Below are positions 8,160 through 16,442 of a stretch of DNA of 37,282 nucleotides, in pieces. Source of the stretch: Loktanella sp. (GTDB taxonomy: Bacteria; Pseudomonadota; Alphaproteobacteria; Rhodobacterales; Rhodobacteraceae). Every line of letters starts with the position of its first letter. Position 1 is the stretch's first letter. The notes under the pieces were generated by a model, which ran no database searches, was not told where the DNA came from, and worked only from the letters and a program-made list of their open reading frames with translations. The translations under genes and the position numbers were made by a program. The stretch covers positions 1 through 37,282 of the forward strand of contig JAIVHI010000016.1 in assembly GCA_020201155.1 (NCBI GenBank), in the 5' to 3' direction.

Positions 8160-9308
8160 TCAGGCGAAGTAGTCGGTCAGGATGCGCGCGTAGATGCGCT
8201 TGAGCGTGTGGATGTCCTCGACCGGGACTTTCTCGTCGACTTGGTGCATGGTTTTGCCGACAAGGCCGAACTCGACCACCGGGCAGTGATCTTTCACGAA
8301 ACGCGCGTCCGAGGTGCCGCCCGAGGTGGATAGCTCGGGCTGGGTGCCCAGTTCGGCCGTCACGGCGTGCCCGATCAGGTCCGACAGCTCGCCCGGCGGC
8401 GTGACGAAGCTCTCGCCCGAATTCTTGGCGGTCATGGCGATGCCGATGCCGGTCTCTTCGGCGACACGGTCGGCTTCGGCCTGCATCCAGTCGATCAGGT
8501 CCGCCCCCGTGTGCGTGTCGTTGAAGCGGATGTTCACCGTGGCGCGGCAGGTCGCGGGGATGACATTGGTCGCGGGGTTGCCCGTGTCCATCGTCACCAC
8601 CGACAGGGTCGAGGCGTCGAAATGGTCGGTGCCCCGGTCCAACTCGTGCGACGACAGACGATCCATCAGTTTGGCCATCGCAGGGCAGGGGTTCTTTGCG
8701 CGGTGCAGATAGGCGGAATGGCCCTGCACGCCGGTGAATGTGAACCATGCCGACAGCGACCCGCGCCGCCCGATCTTCATCGCCTCGCCCATGCGGTTGG
8801 GGCTGGTCGGTTCGCCGACAAGGCAATGCGTCATCCGCTCGCCGTTGTCGGCCATCCAGTCCAGCAGGGCAGTGGTGCCATCGAGCGCATCACCTTCTTC
8901 GTCGCCGGTGATGGCCAGAACGACGGCGCCGTCCGGGGGTGTTTCGCGCACGAAATCGACGGCGGCTGCGGCAAAGGCCGCGACGCCGGATTTCATGTCG
9001 GTCGACCCGCGACCCCAGAGGAAGCCATCCCTGATCTCGGCCCCGAAGGGATCGACCGTCCAGGCGGCTTCGTCACCCACCGGCACCACGTCGGTATGCC
9101 CGTTGAACCCGAAGGTCCGGTTCGCACCCTTTCGGCCCCAGCGGGCGTAAAGGTTGCCGACACCGCCCCGGTCGACACGGGTGCAGTCGAAGCCGGCACC
9201 GCTCAGCAACGTTTCCAGCAGCACAAGCGCGCCGCCTTCGGTCGGGGTTACGCTGGGGCAGCGGACCAGATCAGCGGTCAGCGCGACGGGGTCGACGGGT
9301 GTGGTCAT
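8160..9308 (-). CDS. dapE: Succinyl-diaminopimelate desuccinylase DapE
   Basis: 382-residue M20 family di-zinc amidohydrolase that removes succinate from N-succinyl-LL-diaminopimelate in lysine and peptidoglycan precursor synthesis. Metal and catalytic residues are visible: His71 in [12 protein letters not shown], Asp104 in [10 protein letters not shown], catalytic Glu137 with adjacent Glu138 in [13 protein letters not shown], and the late [10 protein letters not shown] and [12 protein letters not shown]. Length is typical. The ATG at 9308 is preferred to the upstream codon at 9401 because GGAGG lies 7 nt before it and the N-terminus [17 protein letters not shown] matches the family. Two further genes of the succinylase branch, dapD and a probable dapC, are also in this window. 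Confidence 0.95.
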   Translation of the reverse strand: MTTPVDPVALTADLVRCPSVTPTEGGALVLLETLLSGAGFDCTRVDRGGVGNLYARWGRKGANRTFGFNGHTDVVPVGDEAAWTVDPFGAEIRDGFLWGRGSTDMKSGVAAFAAAAVDFVRETPPDGAVVLAITGDEEGDALDGTTALLDWMADNGERMTHCLVGEPTSPNRMGEAMKIGRRGSLSAWFTFTGVQGHSAYLHRAKNPCPAMAKLMDRLSSHELDRGTDHFDASTLSVVTMDTGNPATNVIPATCRATVNIRFNDTHTGADLIDWMQAEADRVAEETGIGIAMTAKNSGESFVTPPGELSDLIGHAVTAELGTQPELSTSGGTSDARFVKDHCPVVEFGLVGKTMHQVDEKVPVEDIHTLKRIYARILTDYFA

Positions 9309-9428
9309 GAAAGCCTCCGGTTGGTGAGGAATGGCTACCGGTCGGCAGAGAGATTGGCAATCGACCCCAAGCGAGAGATCGCTGTGGCGTTGGTGTGCCA
9401 CCCTGCCGCTTTGCGCGGCGCGGGTCGC

Positions 9429-9767
9429 CTAACCCTCGTCCTCGTCACCGAAAAAGGGGGTCATCTGTGCGACGATGACACTGTTCTCGTCCAGTGCCCG
9501 CTGCATCAGGTCTTTTTCGTCGTCCGAGATATCGTGGCCTTCGGCCAGCCGTTCTTCAAGCGTGCCGTAGCCTGACACATCAAGCGGCGACAGGTCGGCC
9601 TGCTTGAGGATCGCGACGGTTTCGCGGACGGCTTCCGCCTCGTCCACGCCGGAGGCATAGCACATCAGCGCCGCTCCGGTTGCGCCGTCGGGCAGACCGT
9701 CGTCCGCTTGCCGACCGACCTCGACCAGAAGGGTAAAGACTTTCTGTTTCGACGCTGCTTTGGCCAT
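9429..9767 (-). CDS. Conserved acidic hypothetical protein
   Basis: 112-residue soluble protein. MAKAASKQKVFTLLVEVGRQ starts a short beta-strand-like region. GAALMCYASGVDEAEAVRETVAILKQADL resembles the alternating strand/helix pattern of a ferredoxin-like fold, and the C-terminus is strongly acidic (FFGDEDEG). The start is set at 9767, preceded by GGGAGAG; the ORF extends upstream without support. There are no cysteine or catalytic motifs. It lies between the exchanger-like gene (66 bp upstream) and dapE. I do not recognise a named family. Confidence 0.7.
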   Translation of the reverse strand: MAKAASKQKVFTLLVEVGRQADDGLPDGATGAALMCYASGVDEAEAVRETVAILKQADLSPLDVSGYGTLEERLAEGHDISDDEKDLMQRALDENSVIVAQMTPFFGDEDEG

Positions 9768-9833
9768 GACGCTCTCCCTCGGGTGCCGCAATGACCTGCG
9801 GCGTGATCCCGAAGTTGTCAAGCGCACAGCGCC

Positions 9834-10868
9834 TCAAGCAAGGAAGGCCAGCAACACGGCCGTGCCGTAGGCGCCGAACAACATCACGCTTTCGATGCCG
9901 ATCCGTCCCGGCCCTTCGCGCTGGCGCAGGATCAGACCCGCAAGCAGGATCGCCGTCATCAGCAGGCCGGTGCCCAGCCAGTACAGGTCGGTCTGCGTGA
10001 TCGCGTGGTAAAGCGACCCTTCGCGGTAAGCCACATCCGAGGCGACGAGGAAAAGGGTATCGAAGGTGTTGCCGCCGATGATGCCGCCGACCGCCAGTTG
10101 CAGCGACCCGCGCCGGACGGCGGTCAGGGTCGTCACGAATTCTGGCAACGACGTCACGAAGGCGGTCATCACGGCCCCCACAAGCGAGGCTTGCAGCCCG
10201 AACCGGCTAATGAACTGGCCCCCGATCTGCCCGATGACCCAGCCGCCTGTCCCCATGATCGCCACCAGTCCAAGGAAGATCAATGCAGGGCGCATGACCG
10301 AGGCCTCGGGGTCGTTTTCGGCGTCGGGTTCGTCGTGGTGCGTCGCTGTGGTCTCGACCGGCTTCCACATCGGCAGATCGCGCACGCTGACCGAAAGACG
10401 CAGCCCGTAGATGTAGCCGACAAGGATCAGGATCGAGACGGGATGAACGGACCAGAAGGTCAGTTCGGGCCCGGCCAGGGCGCAAAGCGGCAGCGCCAGA
10501 AGAATGATGAGAAGGATTGCCTGAAACAGGCTCTGCGGTTCGGCTGCCGCGTGTTCGAGATTCGCTTTCTTGTGGAGCGTATCGGCAATTGCCAGAAACA
10601 GGGTCTGCGCCGCGATGCCGCCGACGGCGTTTGAAAAGGCGAATGACGCCTCGCCCGACAGGGCCGCATTGACGGACACGACGACGCCTGCAAGCGATGT
10701 CGCCCCGCCTAGTATAACGCCGCCGACAAGGGCCTCGCCCATCGCCGTGCGATCGGCGATCACATCGGCCAATCCTGTCGCCTTGATGGACGACAGAATG
10801 ACGGCCCCTGCGGCCACCGCGAAGATCAGGATCAGCAGGGTGAGTGAGAGGCCGCCGAAATCAAGCAC
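9834..10868 (-). CDS. Sodium/calcium exchanger-like membrane protein with an unequal repeat pair
   Basis: 344-residue polytopic membrane protein of the cation/Ca2+ antiporter fold: two hydrophobic halves of about five helices joined by a charged cytoplasmic linker (about 168-192, HHDEPDAENDPEAS). The second alpha-repeat is canonical, with TSLPEFVTTLTA (239-250) and GGNTFDTLFL (265-274). The first repeat has GATSLAG (55-61) where an acidic residue is expected, and NAVGGIAAQTLFLA in place of the usual GSN-type segment. Ion specificity is therefore unclear; calcium/sodium or calcium/proton exchange is a family-based guess. It starts 6 bp after the GlsB-like gene ends and is probably cotranscribed with it. 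Confidence 0.8.
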   Translation of the reverse strand: MLDFGGLSLTLLILIFAVAAGAVILSSIKATGLADVIADRTAMGEALVGGVILGGATSLAGVVVSVNAALSGEASFAFSNAVGGIAAQTLFLAIADTLHKKANLEHAAAEPQSLFQAILLIILLALPLCALAGPELTFWSVHPVSILILVGYIYGLRLSVSVRDLPMWKPVETTATHHDEPDAENDPEASVMRPALIFLGLVAIMGTGGWVIGQIGGQFISRFGLQASLVGAVMTAFVTSLPEFVTTLTAVRRGSLQLAVGGIIGGNTFDTLFLVASDVAYREGSLYHAITQTDLYWLGTGLLMTAILLAGLILRQREGPGRIGIESVMLFGAYGTAVLLAFLA

Positions 10869-10874
10869 GAAGCT

Positions 10875-11120
10875 TTAGCTTTTTACCGCGCGATAACCGG
10901 CGATCAGAATGCAGGCACCGAGGAAGCCGACGATCAGCTGCGGCAACCAGCTTTCAGCGGCGTAGATGCCGAGAAGGCCGAGGACAAAGTTCAGAACCGC
11001 CGCGCCGACGATGCCCAGAATGATGTTCAGCAGAATACCGGTGTCTGCCTTCATGAAGCTGGATGCAATCCAGCCAGCAAGACCGCCGATGATCAGCGAT
11101 CCGAAAAAACCAAGTCCCAT
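10875..11120 (-). CDS. GlsB/YeaQ/YmgE-family small membrane protein
   Basis: 81 residues with three hydrophobic segments and the glycine-rich pattern GSLIIGGLAGWIASSFMK and LLNIILGIVGAAVLN. These mark the transglycosylase-associated, GlsB/YeaQ stress-response family of inner-membrane proteins. The biochemical role is not established. It sits between an unknown two-helix membrane protein (26 bp upstream) and the exchanger-like gene (6 bp downstream). Confidence 0.9.
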   Translation of the reverse strand: MGLGFFGSLIIGGLAGWIASSFMKADTGILLNIILGIVGAAVLNFVLGLLGIYAAESWLPQLIVGFLGACILIAGYRAVKS

Positions 11121-11146
11121 AAGTCCCTCACGATAGTGTTATCTTG

Positions 11147-11455
11147 CTAGGTAACGTCATGAGGTTCGTCTTGGTTCCCATTTCCTTCGTCGGACCAGCG
11201 CGATTTCGTGGCCCAGAGCGAGGACATGATCAGCACCCCCTGTATCGGGATGAAGCCGACAAGGAAAAGAGACAGCACCGAGGCCCAGACCGGAAAGTTC
11301 AGGTCGGCGCTGACACTGCGGAAGATGGGCCAGATCAGGACAAGGCAAAGGGCCAGCAAGGCTGCGTCGGCCATCACCGGACCCCAGGCCGCGAACCAGC
11401 CCGGACGCACCCCCGCCGCGATGCGCCGTCGGGCGATCATCCGCGAGATGATCAT
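11147..11455 (-). CDS. Hypothetical membrane protein with two predicted helices
   Basis: 102 residues. The N-terminus is Arg-rich (MIISRMIARRRIAAGVRPGW). Two hydrophobic segments follow at about 27-47 (ADAALLALCLVLIWPIF) and 57-80 (ASVLSLFLVGFIPIQGVLIM), then an acidic hydrophilic tail (DEGNGNQDEPHD). No domain is recognised. It starts 48 bp after dapD ends and is followed by the GlsB-like gene, suggesting a dapD-led transcript. Confidence 0.7.
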   Translation of the reverse strand: MIISRMIARRRIAAGVRPGWFAAWGPVMADAALLALCLVLIWPIFRSVSADLNFPVWASVLSLFLVGFIPIQGVLIMSSLWATKSRWSDEGNGNQDEPHDVT

Positions 11456-11503
11456 GCGGTCCGGTCGCCGCGCGTGGCGGCGGGGCGCGACGGACGTGTC
11501 ACG

Positions 11504-12331
11504 TCAGTCCCGCAGCAGTTCGTTGATGCCGGTCTTGGACCGCGTGCGTTCGTCCACGCGCTTGACGATGACGGCGCAGTAGAGGTTCACGTTGTTCTTG
11601 CTGGGCATGGAGCCCGAGACGACCACTGAATAGGGCGGCACTTCGCCATACATGACTTCGCCGGTTTCGCGGTCGACGATCTTGGTGGACTGGCCGATGT
11701 AGACTCCCATGCCAAGGACCGAGCCTTCGCGGATGATGCAGCCTTCGACGACCTCGGAGCGGGCGCCGATAAAGCAGTTGTCTTCGATGATGGTGGGGCC
11801 TGCCTGCATCGGCTCAAGCACGCCGCCGATGCCGACGCCGCCTGACAGGTGCACGTTCTTGCCGATCTGGGCGCACGACCCGACCGTCGCCCAAGTGTCG
11901 ACCATCGTGCCTTCATCGACATAGGCGCCAAGGTTCACGAAGCTGGGCATCAGCACGACGCCGGGGGCGATATAGGCGGATTTGCGGACGATGCAGTTCG
12001 GCACGGCACGAAAGCCGCCGGCACGCCATTCGGCGTCGCCCCATCCCGCGAACTTGCTGTCGACCTTGTCCCACCAGCCGCCGCCCTGCGGGCCACCGGA
12101 CTGCATTTCCATGTCCTTGATCCGAAATCCCAGCAGCACGGCCTTCTTGGCCCACTGGTTGACGTGCCAGTCGCCGTTGTCCTGACGTTCGGCGACGCGC
12201 AGCTTGCCGCTGTCGAGCGCATTCAGCGTATCCTCGATCGCCTCGCGGGTTTCGCCCCCTGTCGTCGGGGTGATCTGGTCGCGGGTCTCCCATGCGGATT
12301 CGATGGCGGTTTCAAGCTGGGCGTTGGACAT
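11504..12331 (-). CDS. dapD: Tetrahydrodipicolinate N-succinyltransferase DapD
   Basis: 275-residue left-handed beta-helix acyltransferase that succinylates tetrahydrodipicolinate in the diaminopimelate/lysine pathway. The hexapeptide-repeat core is clear from about 115 to 225 ([80 protein letters not shown]). The N-terminal helical domain and the C-terminal [17 protein letters not shown] are standard, and length is normal. It lies 54 bp downstream of the thioredoxin-like gene. Succinylated intermediates link it to dapE (8160-9308) and the probable dapC (31057-32235). Confidence 0.96.
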   Translation of the reverse strand: MSNAQLETAIESAWETRDQITPTTGGETREAIEDTLNALDSGKLRVAERQDNGDWHVNQWAKKAVLLGFRIKDMEMQSGGPQGGGWWDKVDSKFAGWGDAEWRAGGFRAVPNCIVRKSAYIAPGVVLMPSFVNLGAYVDEGTMVDTWATVGSCAQIGKNVHLSGGVGIGGVLEPMQAGPTIIEDNCFIGARSEVVEGCIIREGSVLGMGVYIGQSTKIVDRETGEVMYGEVPPYSVVVSGSMPSKNNVNLYCAVIVKRVDERTRSKTGINELLRD

Positions 12332-12385
12332 GGGTGTCTCCGGTGTCTGGGTTCCGCAGGGTCATAGCGGCAAGACCGGCCCGGT

Positions 12386-12931
12386 TCAACGCCACTTGAT
12401 CGAACAGCCGATCGATGGGGTCTGTTCGTCGGGGCCCTTGCCTGTCTCGGCTATCAGTTTCATGGCGTTGACCAGTTCGGGCACGCGCCCCTCGGGCCCG
12501 TCCCGGCCCTTGTCGTCGATGCGTCCGCGATACTGCAGCTCGCCGTCGGCGTTGAAGCCGAAGAACTCCGGCGTGCAGACCGCACCGAAATCGCGTGCGA
12601 CACTTTGGTCGGCGTCGATCAGGTAGGGGCAGGTCAGCCCGTGCTTGGCCGCAAAGGTCTTCATCCGGTCGGGCGCATCTGCGGGATAGGCCTCCCAGTC
12701 GTTGGACATGATGCAGGCCGTGCCGATGCCCATACGCTCGACCGCATGCAGATCGTCGGCCAACCTATCAGCGATTCCAGCGACGTAGGGGCAGTGGTTG
12801 CAGATAAAGGCGATCAAAAGCCCCTTTTCCCCCATCAGGCTCGATGTGGAATGACTGTCGCCGAAGGGCGTTTGAAGTTCGAATTCGGGCACTAAGCTGC
12901 CGAGTGCCGGGGCCGGTGTCTGTTCTGCCAT
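12386..12931 (-). CDS. Thioredoxin-fold (AhpC/TSA-Redoxin type) protein
   Basis: 181-residue thioredoxin-like protein without signal peptide. The redox motif CNHCPYV (Cys44 and Cys47) follows the beta-strand LLIAFI. TCPYLIDADQSVARDFGAVC and TPEFFGFNADGELQYRGRID match the peroxiredoxin/ResA-like family of cytoplasmic thioredoxin-like proteins. The cis-proline equivalent lies in CTPEF. Substrate is unknown; a disulfide reductase or peroxidase role is inferred from the fold. It is divergent from the LOG-family gene and precedes dapD in the same direction. Confidence 0.85.
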   Translation of the reverse strand: MAEQTPAPALGSLVPEFELQTPFGDSHSTSSLMGEKGLLIAFICNHCPYVAGIADRLADDLHAVERMGIGTACIMSNDWEAYPADAPDRMKTFAAKHGLTCPYLIDADQSVARDFGAVCTPEFFGFNADGELQYRGRIDDKGRDGPEGRVPELVNAMKLIAETGKGPDEQTPSIGCSIKWR

Positions 12932-13060
12932 GATGGGTTCCTTTCATGATTGCCACCATAACGCGGATCAAGACGCTGTGGGTCCAATTGCCATCCCGAG
13001 GCTGACAGGACAGAGTGCCGGCAGACTGCTTTTTTCCAGATAAACGGGTTCGGAGAGACC

Positions 13061-13912
13061 ATGGAAGACGACCACCGCCACCATCCTTTGCGCGATTCGG
13101 GACAGGACCGAAAAACCGCCAAATCGATCCCGGACACACCGCAGACCAGATCGCCGACCTATGCGCTGGCCTTTGCGGATGAAGAGTTCCTGTGCCGCGA
13201 AGAACTGCGCCCCGTGCGCCTGCAGTTGGAGTTGCGCAAGCCCGAAGTCTACATGGACGACCAGAACGTGGTTTCGACCGTCGTGATGTTCGGTGGTGCG
13301 CGCATCCCCGAGCCGGCGCGCAAGGACAGCGCCCGTACCCAGACGCTGGCCGACCTGTCGTCCTTCTATGCGGAAGCCCGCGCCTTTGCCCGCCACATCA
13401 CCAAAGCCTCGATGCGCGACAGCGACGGGACCGAAAACGTGATCGTCACCGGTGGCGGTCCGGGAGTGATGGAGGCCGGCAATCGCGGGGCAGCCGAAGT
13501 GGGCGGCCGGTCGATCGGATTGAACGTCGTTCTCCCGCACGAGCAGGCCCCGAACGAATACGTGACACCGGAGCTTTGCTTCAATTTTCACTATTTCGCG
13601 GTCCGAAAGATGCACTTTTTGATGCGGGCTTCCGCCATCTGCGTCTTTCCCGGCGGCTTCGGCACGATGGACGAGATGTTCGAGGCGCTGACGTTGATCC
13701 AGACGGGACGCATGGAACGTGTACCGTTCCTGCTGTTCGGTCGCGCCTTCTGGAACAAGATCATCAACTGGGAGGCGCTGGCAGATGCGGGCACGATCTC
13801 GGCTGCGGACCTTGATCTCTTCGTGATGGTCGATACCGCAGCCGAGGCCATCGAGGCGATGGACAATTGGGATGGCGCGGGCACCAAACGGCGCACGATC
13901 CCCGGTCGCTAA
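13061..13912 (+). CDS. LOG-family protein (TIGR00730-type Rossmann fold)
   Basis: 283-residue protein with the two signatures of the LOG family: GGGPGVMEAG (131-140) and PGGFGTMDE (197-205). Characterised relatives are cytokinin riboside 5'-monophosphate phosphoribohydrolases or nucleotide 5'-monophosphate nucleosidases (PpnN-like); older annotations call them lysine decarboxylases. An N-terminal extension of about 70 residues makes it longer than the 190-residue minimal LOG proteins. A good ribosome binding site (GGAGAG) precedes ATG 13061. It converges on the LacI-type gene with overlapping stop codons (CTAA). Confidence 0.88.
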   Translation: MEDDHRHHPLRDSGQDRKTAKSIPDTPQTRSPTYALAFADEEFLCREELRPVRLQLELRKPEVYMDDQNVVSTVVMFGGARIPEPARKDSARTQTLADLSSFYAEARAFARHITKASMRDSDGTENVIVTGGGPGVMEAGNRGAAEVGGRSIGLNVVLPHEQAPNEYVTPELCFNFHYFAVRKMHFLMRASAICVFPGGFGTMDEMFEALTLIQTGRMERVPFLLFGRAFWNKIINWEALADAGTISAADLDLFVMVDTAAEAIEAMDNWDGAGTKRRTIPGR

Positions 13913-14919
13913 TCGCCGGTCGGGACTTCCAGTGCCTGCATGGGGGGCGCGGATGGGTCCTTGATGGCCTGAATCGCCGCTTGCGCCAGAAAGTGCCCGG
14001 CCTCGCCCACTGCTTCGGACAGGCTGAGAATGTCGGGGCGGAACAGGCGGATGAAGGGCACCGCCTCTTTCGTGAAGATGTCCACTTCCTGTCCGACGGT
14101 CATGCCGCGCTCTTCAAGCGCGGTGACGACCGCAAGGGCTGCCGAGGTGGATCCGACGACGATGCCGTCGATTTCGGGGTGTGTGTCGAGAAAGGCGTGA
14201 ATCTGCGACACGATCATGTTCCCGGGGCTGTCCGAGGTGATGCCTTCGATCCGCACGTAGCTGACATCGTTTGCGGCGCAGGTGCTGGAGACGCCTTCGG
14301 CCATGTGCTGGGCGTAGTGCTGCCGCATGGGCGGTGCGAGAAGTGCGATGTGTTTGCGTCGCCTGTCGCAAAGCCGCTGGGTCGCGATCTCCCCGAAGCG
14401 GGTATTGTCGAAATCGTAGTAGGAATGTTTGTCGGACCAGTTCGTCCGTCCGTGCGTCGCGAACGGAAAGGACCGTTCCATCAGATAGGCGATGCGGGGG
14501 TCTTCGGGTTCGATCTGGTTGAGGATCACGGCGTCCGCACTGCCTGTCTCGACGATATAGCGGACCGGTTTCATGGGGTCTTCGCCGGGAAAATAGGGGG
14601 TGACGTTGAGGTGGAACCGCGTGTCGCGCAGCCCGCCCGCCACGGATGAGATCAGCCGCGCGGTGTGGTTCATCACATCGTGTTCGGTCGACATGACAAG
14701 CGCGATGACATTGGTCCGGCCGGTGCGCAGGCGCACACCCGCGCGGTTCGGCACATAGCCGATTTCGGTGGCGATCTTGCGGACGAGGCGTTTGGTTTCG
14801 GCGCCGATGTCGGGGGCATCGTTCAAGGCGCGCGAAATCGTCGGCACCGCCAGCCCGGTCAACCCGGCGATGGTCTTCAGCGTCGGTTTTTCGCCCCGCG
14901 AGGCGATTTCTTCTGACAT
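13909..14919 (-). CDS. LacI-family transcriptional regulator of the sugar locus
   Basis: 336 residues. The N-terminal helix-turn-helix (about 13-60) reads LKTIAGLTGLAVPTISRALN then IGYVPNRAGVRLRTGRTNVI, the standard LacI headpiece and hinge. The rest is a periplasmic-binding-protein-like effector domain (ADAVILNQIEPEDPRIAYLM, DGIVVGSTSAALAVVTALEE). It lies divergently next to the ABC importer operon, so it most likely represses that operon and is released by a sugar or a pathway intermediate. Two matching near-palindromic sites over the operon promoter support this. GGAGG lies 5-6 nt before the start. Confidence 0.92.
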   Translation of the reverse strand: MSEEIASRGEKPTLKTIAGLTGLAVPTISRALNDAPDIGAETKRLVRKIATEIGYVPNRAGVRLRTGRTNVIALVMSTEHDVMNHTARLISSVAGGLRDTRFHLNVTPYFPGEDPMKPVRYIVETGSADAVILNQIEPEDPRIAYLMERSFPFATHGRTNWSDKHSYYDFDNTRFGEIATQRLCDRRRKHIALLAPPMRQHYAQHMAEGVSSTCAANDVSYVRIEGITSDSPGNMIVSQIHAFLDTHPEIDGIVVGSTSAALAVVTALEERGMTVGQEVDIFTKEAVPFIRLFRPDILSLSEAVGEAGHFLAQAAIQAIKDPSAPPMQALEVPTGD

Positions 14920-14929
14920 GTTGTCCTCC

Positions 14930-14944
14930 CGGTCGGATCGACCG
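14930..14944. promoter_or_regulatory. Dyad CGGTCG-GAT-CGACCG in the lacI-type leader
   Basis: Perfect 6-bp inverted repeat with a 3-bp spacer, directly upstream of the ribosome binding site of the regulator gene. It could be an autoregulatory site or an RNA hairpin. It does not match the operators over the transporter promoter. Confidence 0.3.
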
Positions 14945-15054
14945 AATCACACTGCATTGTCATTCAGGGGGCCGCAGCCAGCTGTCAAACCACTGAATCA
15001 CACATACGCGAACGAAAATTGCGTCGATAGCGCAAACATCGCATAATTCATTTC

Positions 15055-15082
15055 TTGCCAGACCTTTCTAAATCGATATAGG
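15055..15082 (+). promoter_or_regulatory. Candidate promoter of the sugar transport operon
   Basis: TTGCCA (15055-15060), 16-bp spacer, TATAGG (15077-15082). The -10 element overlaps the first LacI-type operator, an arrangement fit for repression. The expected transcript starts near 15089, about 30 nt before the GTG start. Confidence 0.5.
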
Positions 15083-15103
15083 CTCCGCTACAACGATTTA
15101 GAA
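15066..15103. promoter_or_regulatory. Tandem LacI-type operators upstream of the ABC importer
   Basis: Two sites fit the palindrome TAAATCGATTTA: TAAATCGATATA (15069-15080, 11 of 12) and TACAACGATTTA (15089-15100, 10 of 12). Both centre on CG as LacI-family sites usually do, and the centres are 20 bp apart. Seen as a whole, the region is a perfect 10-bp inverted repeat (15066-15075 with 15094-15103). Binding by the adjacent LacI protein is inferred. Confidence 0.6.
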
Positions 15104-15120
15104 CCAGGGAGGAGAGAATC

Positions 15121-16350
15121 GTGAAACTCACCACAAAACTGCTCGCCGCGACCGCTATCTGCGGTGCGGGTGCCGCTTCGGCAACAGAGCTCGAGGTCAT
15201 GCATTGGTGGACGTCCGGCGGTGAAGCCAACGCCGTGTCCAAGTTCGCAGAGGCCTGGAACGCCGCTGGAAATACATGGGTCGACGGCGCCATCGCAGGC
15301 GGCGGCGACACCGCCCGCCCGATCATGGTTTCGCGCATCATCGGTGGCGATCCGCCCGCAGCGTTCCAGTTCAACCACGGACGGCAGGCCGAGGAACTGG
15401 TCGAGGCCGGCATGATTCTCGACATCACCGATGTGTCCGAACAGGAAGGCTGGGCCGACATCATCACACCGTCGTCGCTGCTGGACAGCTGCACCTACGA
15501 CGGTCGTGTCTTCTGCGTGCCGGTCAACATCCATTCCTGGCAGTGGATGTGGCTGTCGAACGGCGCCTACGAAGCCGCTGGCGTCGACGTGCCGACCACA
15601 TGGACGGAATACGTGGAAACGGCCGACGCAGTGCGTGAGGCCGGCATCGTTCCGCTGGCGATGGGCGGTCAGTCCTGGCAGCAGAACGGGTCTTTCGGCG
15701 TGATGGCTCTGGCTCTGGCCGGTCAGGACGCCTGGCTTGCCGTGAATCAGGACAAGGACTCCGAGGTCGTGATGGGCCCCGAATACACCCGCGTCTTCGA
15801 AGCCTTCGGCGCTGCGCGCGAATTGTCGGACGGTCTGAACGTTCAGGACTGGAACCAGGCCACGGCCGCGGTGATCAACGACACCGCCGCCGCACAGATC
15901 ATGGGTGACTGGGCGCAGGGCGAATTCGCTCTGGCCGGTGAAGTCGCCGGTGAAGACTATTCCTGCCTGCCGGGTCTGGGTGAAGTCGCCCTGCTCGACA
16001 CGGGCGGCGATGCGTTCTTCTTCCCGGTCACGGGTGACCCCGAAATCGAGGCGGCCCAGAAAGAACTGGCTGCCCTGATGCTGTCGCCCGAAGTGCAGGT
16101 GTCGTTCAACTCGGCCAAGGGCTCCTTGCCCGTGCGTCCCGACGTGGACCTGACAACGGTGAACGAGTGCACCCAGAAGGGTCTGGACCTGCTGGCCGAA
16201 GGGTCGACCGTGCCGTCCGGCAACCAGCTTCTGTCGCCTGACACCACCACGCAGCTGAACGACCTGATGACGGAGTTCTGGGAATCACCGTCGATGACAC
16301 CGGCTGAAGTGCAGGAACAGTACGCGGCAATCATCGCTGACGCCGACTAA
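15121..16350 (+). CDS. Sugar ABC transporter substrate-binding protein (CUT1 family)
   Basis: 409 residues. Residues 1-21 form a signal peptide ending GAASA. The mature protein starts TELEVMHWWTSGGEANAVSK, a hallmark of family 1 sugar-binding proteins. Later segments (GGGDTARPIMVSRIIGGDPP, ASLLDS-type loop at CTYDGRVFCVPVNIHSWQWM, IMGDWAQGEF) match glucose/oligosaccharide-binding proteins of the GtsA type. It captures the sugar in the periplasm for the two permeases that follow. The start is GTG at 15121 with a strong ribosome binding site (GGAGGAG at 15108-15114). A GC stem-loop after the stop codon may favour higher expression of this gene than of the permeases. Confidence 0.92.
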   Translation: MKLTTKLLAATAICGAGAASATELEVMHWWTSGGEANAVSKFAEAWNAAGNTWVDGAIAGGGDTARPIMVSRIIGGDPPAAFQFNHGRQAEELVEAGMILDITDVSEQEGWADIITPSSLLDSCTYDGRVFCVPVNIHSWQWMWLSNGAYEAAGVDVPTTWTEYVETADAVREAGIVPLAMGGQSWQQNGSFGVMALALAGQDAWLAVNQDKDSEVVMGPEYTRVFEAFGAARELSDGLNVQDWNQATAAVINDTAAAQIMGDWAQGEFALAGEVAGEDYSCLPGLGEVALLDTGGDAFFFPVTGDPEIEAAQKELAALMLSPEVQVSFNSAKGSLPVRPDVDLTTVNECTQKGLDLLAEGSTVPSGNQLLSPDTTTQLNDLMTEFWESPSMTPAEVQEQYAAIIADAD

Positions 16351-16369
16351 GTCAGCGCGATAAGCCAAG

Positions 16370-16398
16370 GGACGGGCCCGCCTTTGCGGGGCCCGTCC
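16370..16398 (+). other. Intercistronic stem-loop after the binding-protein gene
   Basis: A 10-bp GC stem (ggacgggccc / gggcccgtcc) with a short loop and no T-run. This fits a 3' stabilising or attenuating structure rather than a full terminator. It lies 19 bp past the binding-protein stop codon and before the first permease. Confidence 0.6.
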
Positions 16399-16442
16399 AT
16401 ATCGCCGGATGCAGAAAGGCCGGCACAAACGGGAGGGGACCC

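Noticed and set aside
9390-9425. GC hairpin between the acidic hypothetical gene and dapE as a terminator
   Set aside because: The stem is only 5 bp and no T-run follows on the minus strand.
14944-15003. Direct repeat gaatcacac (14944-14952 and 14995-15003) as an operator pair
   Set aside because: Only 9 bp, not palindromic and 51 bp apart; weaker than the operators next to the promoter.
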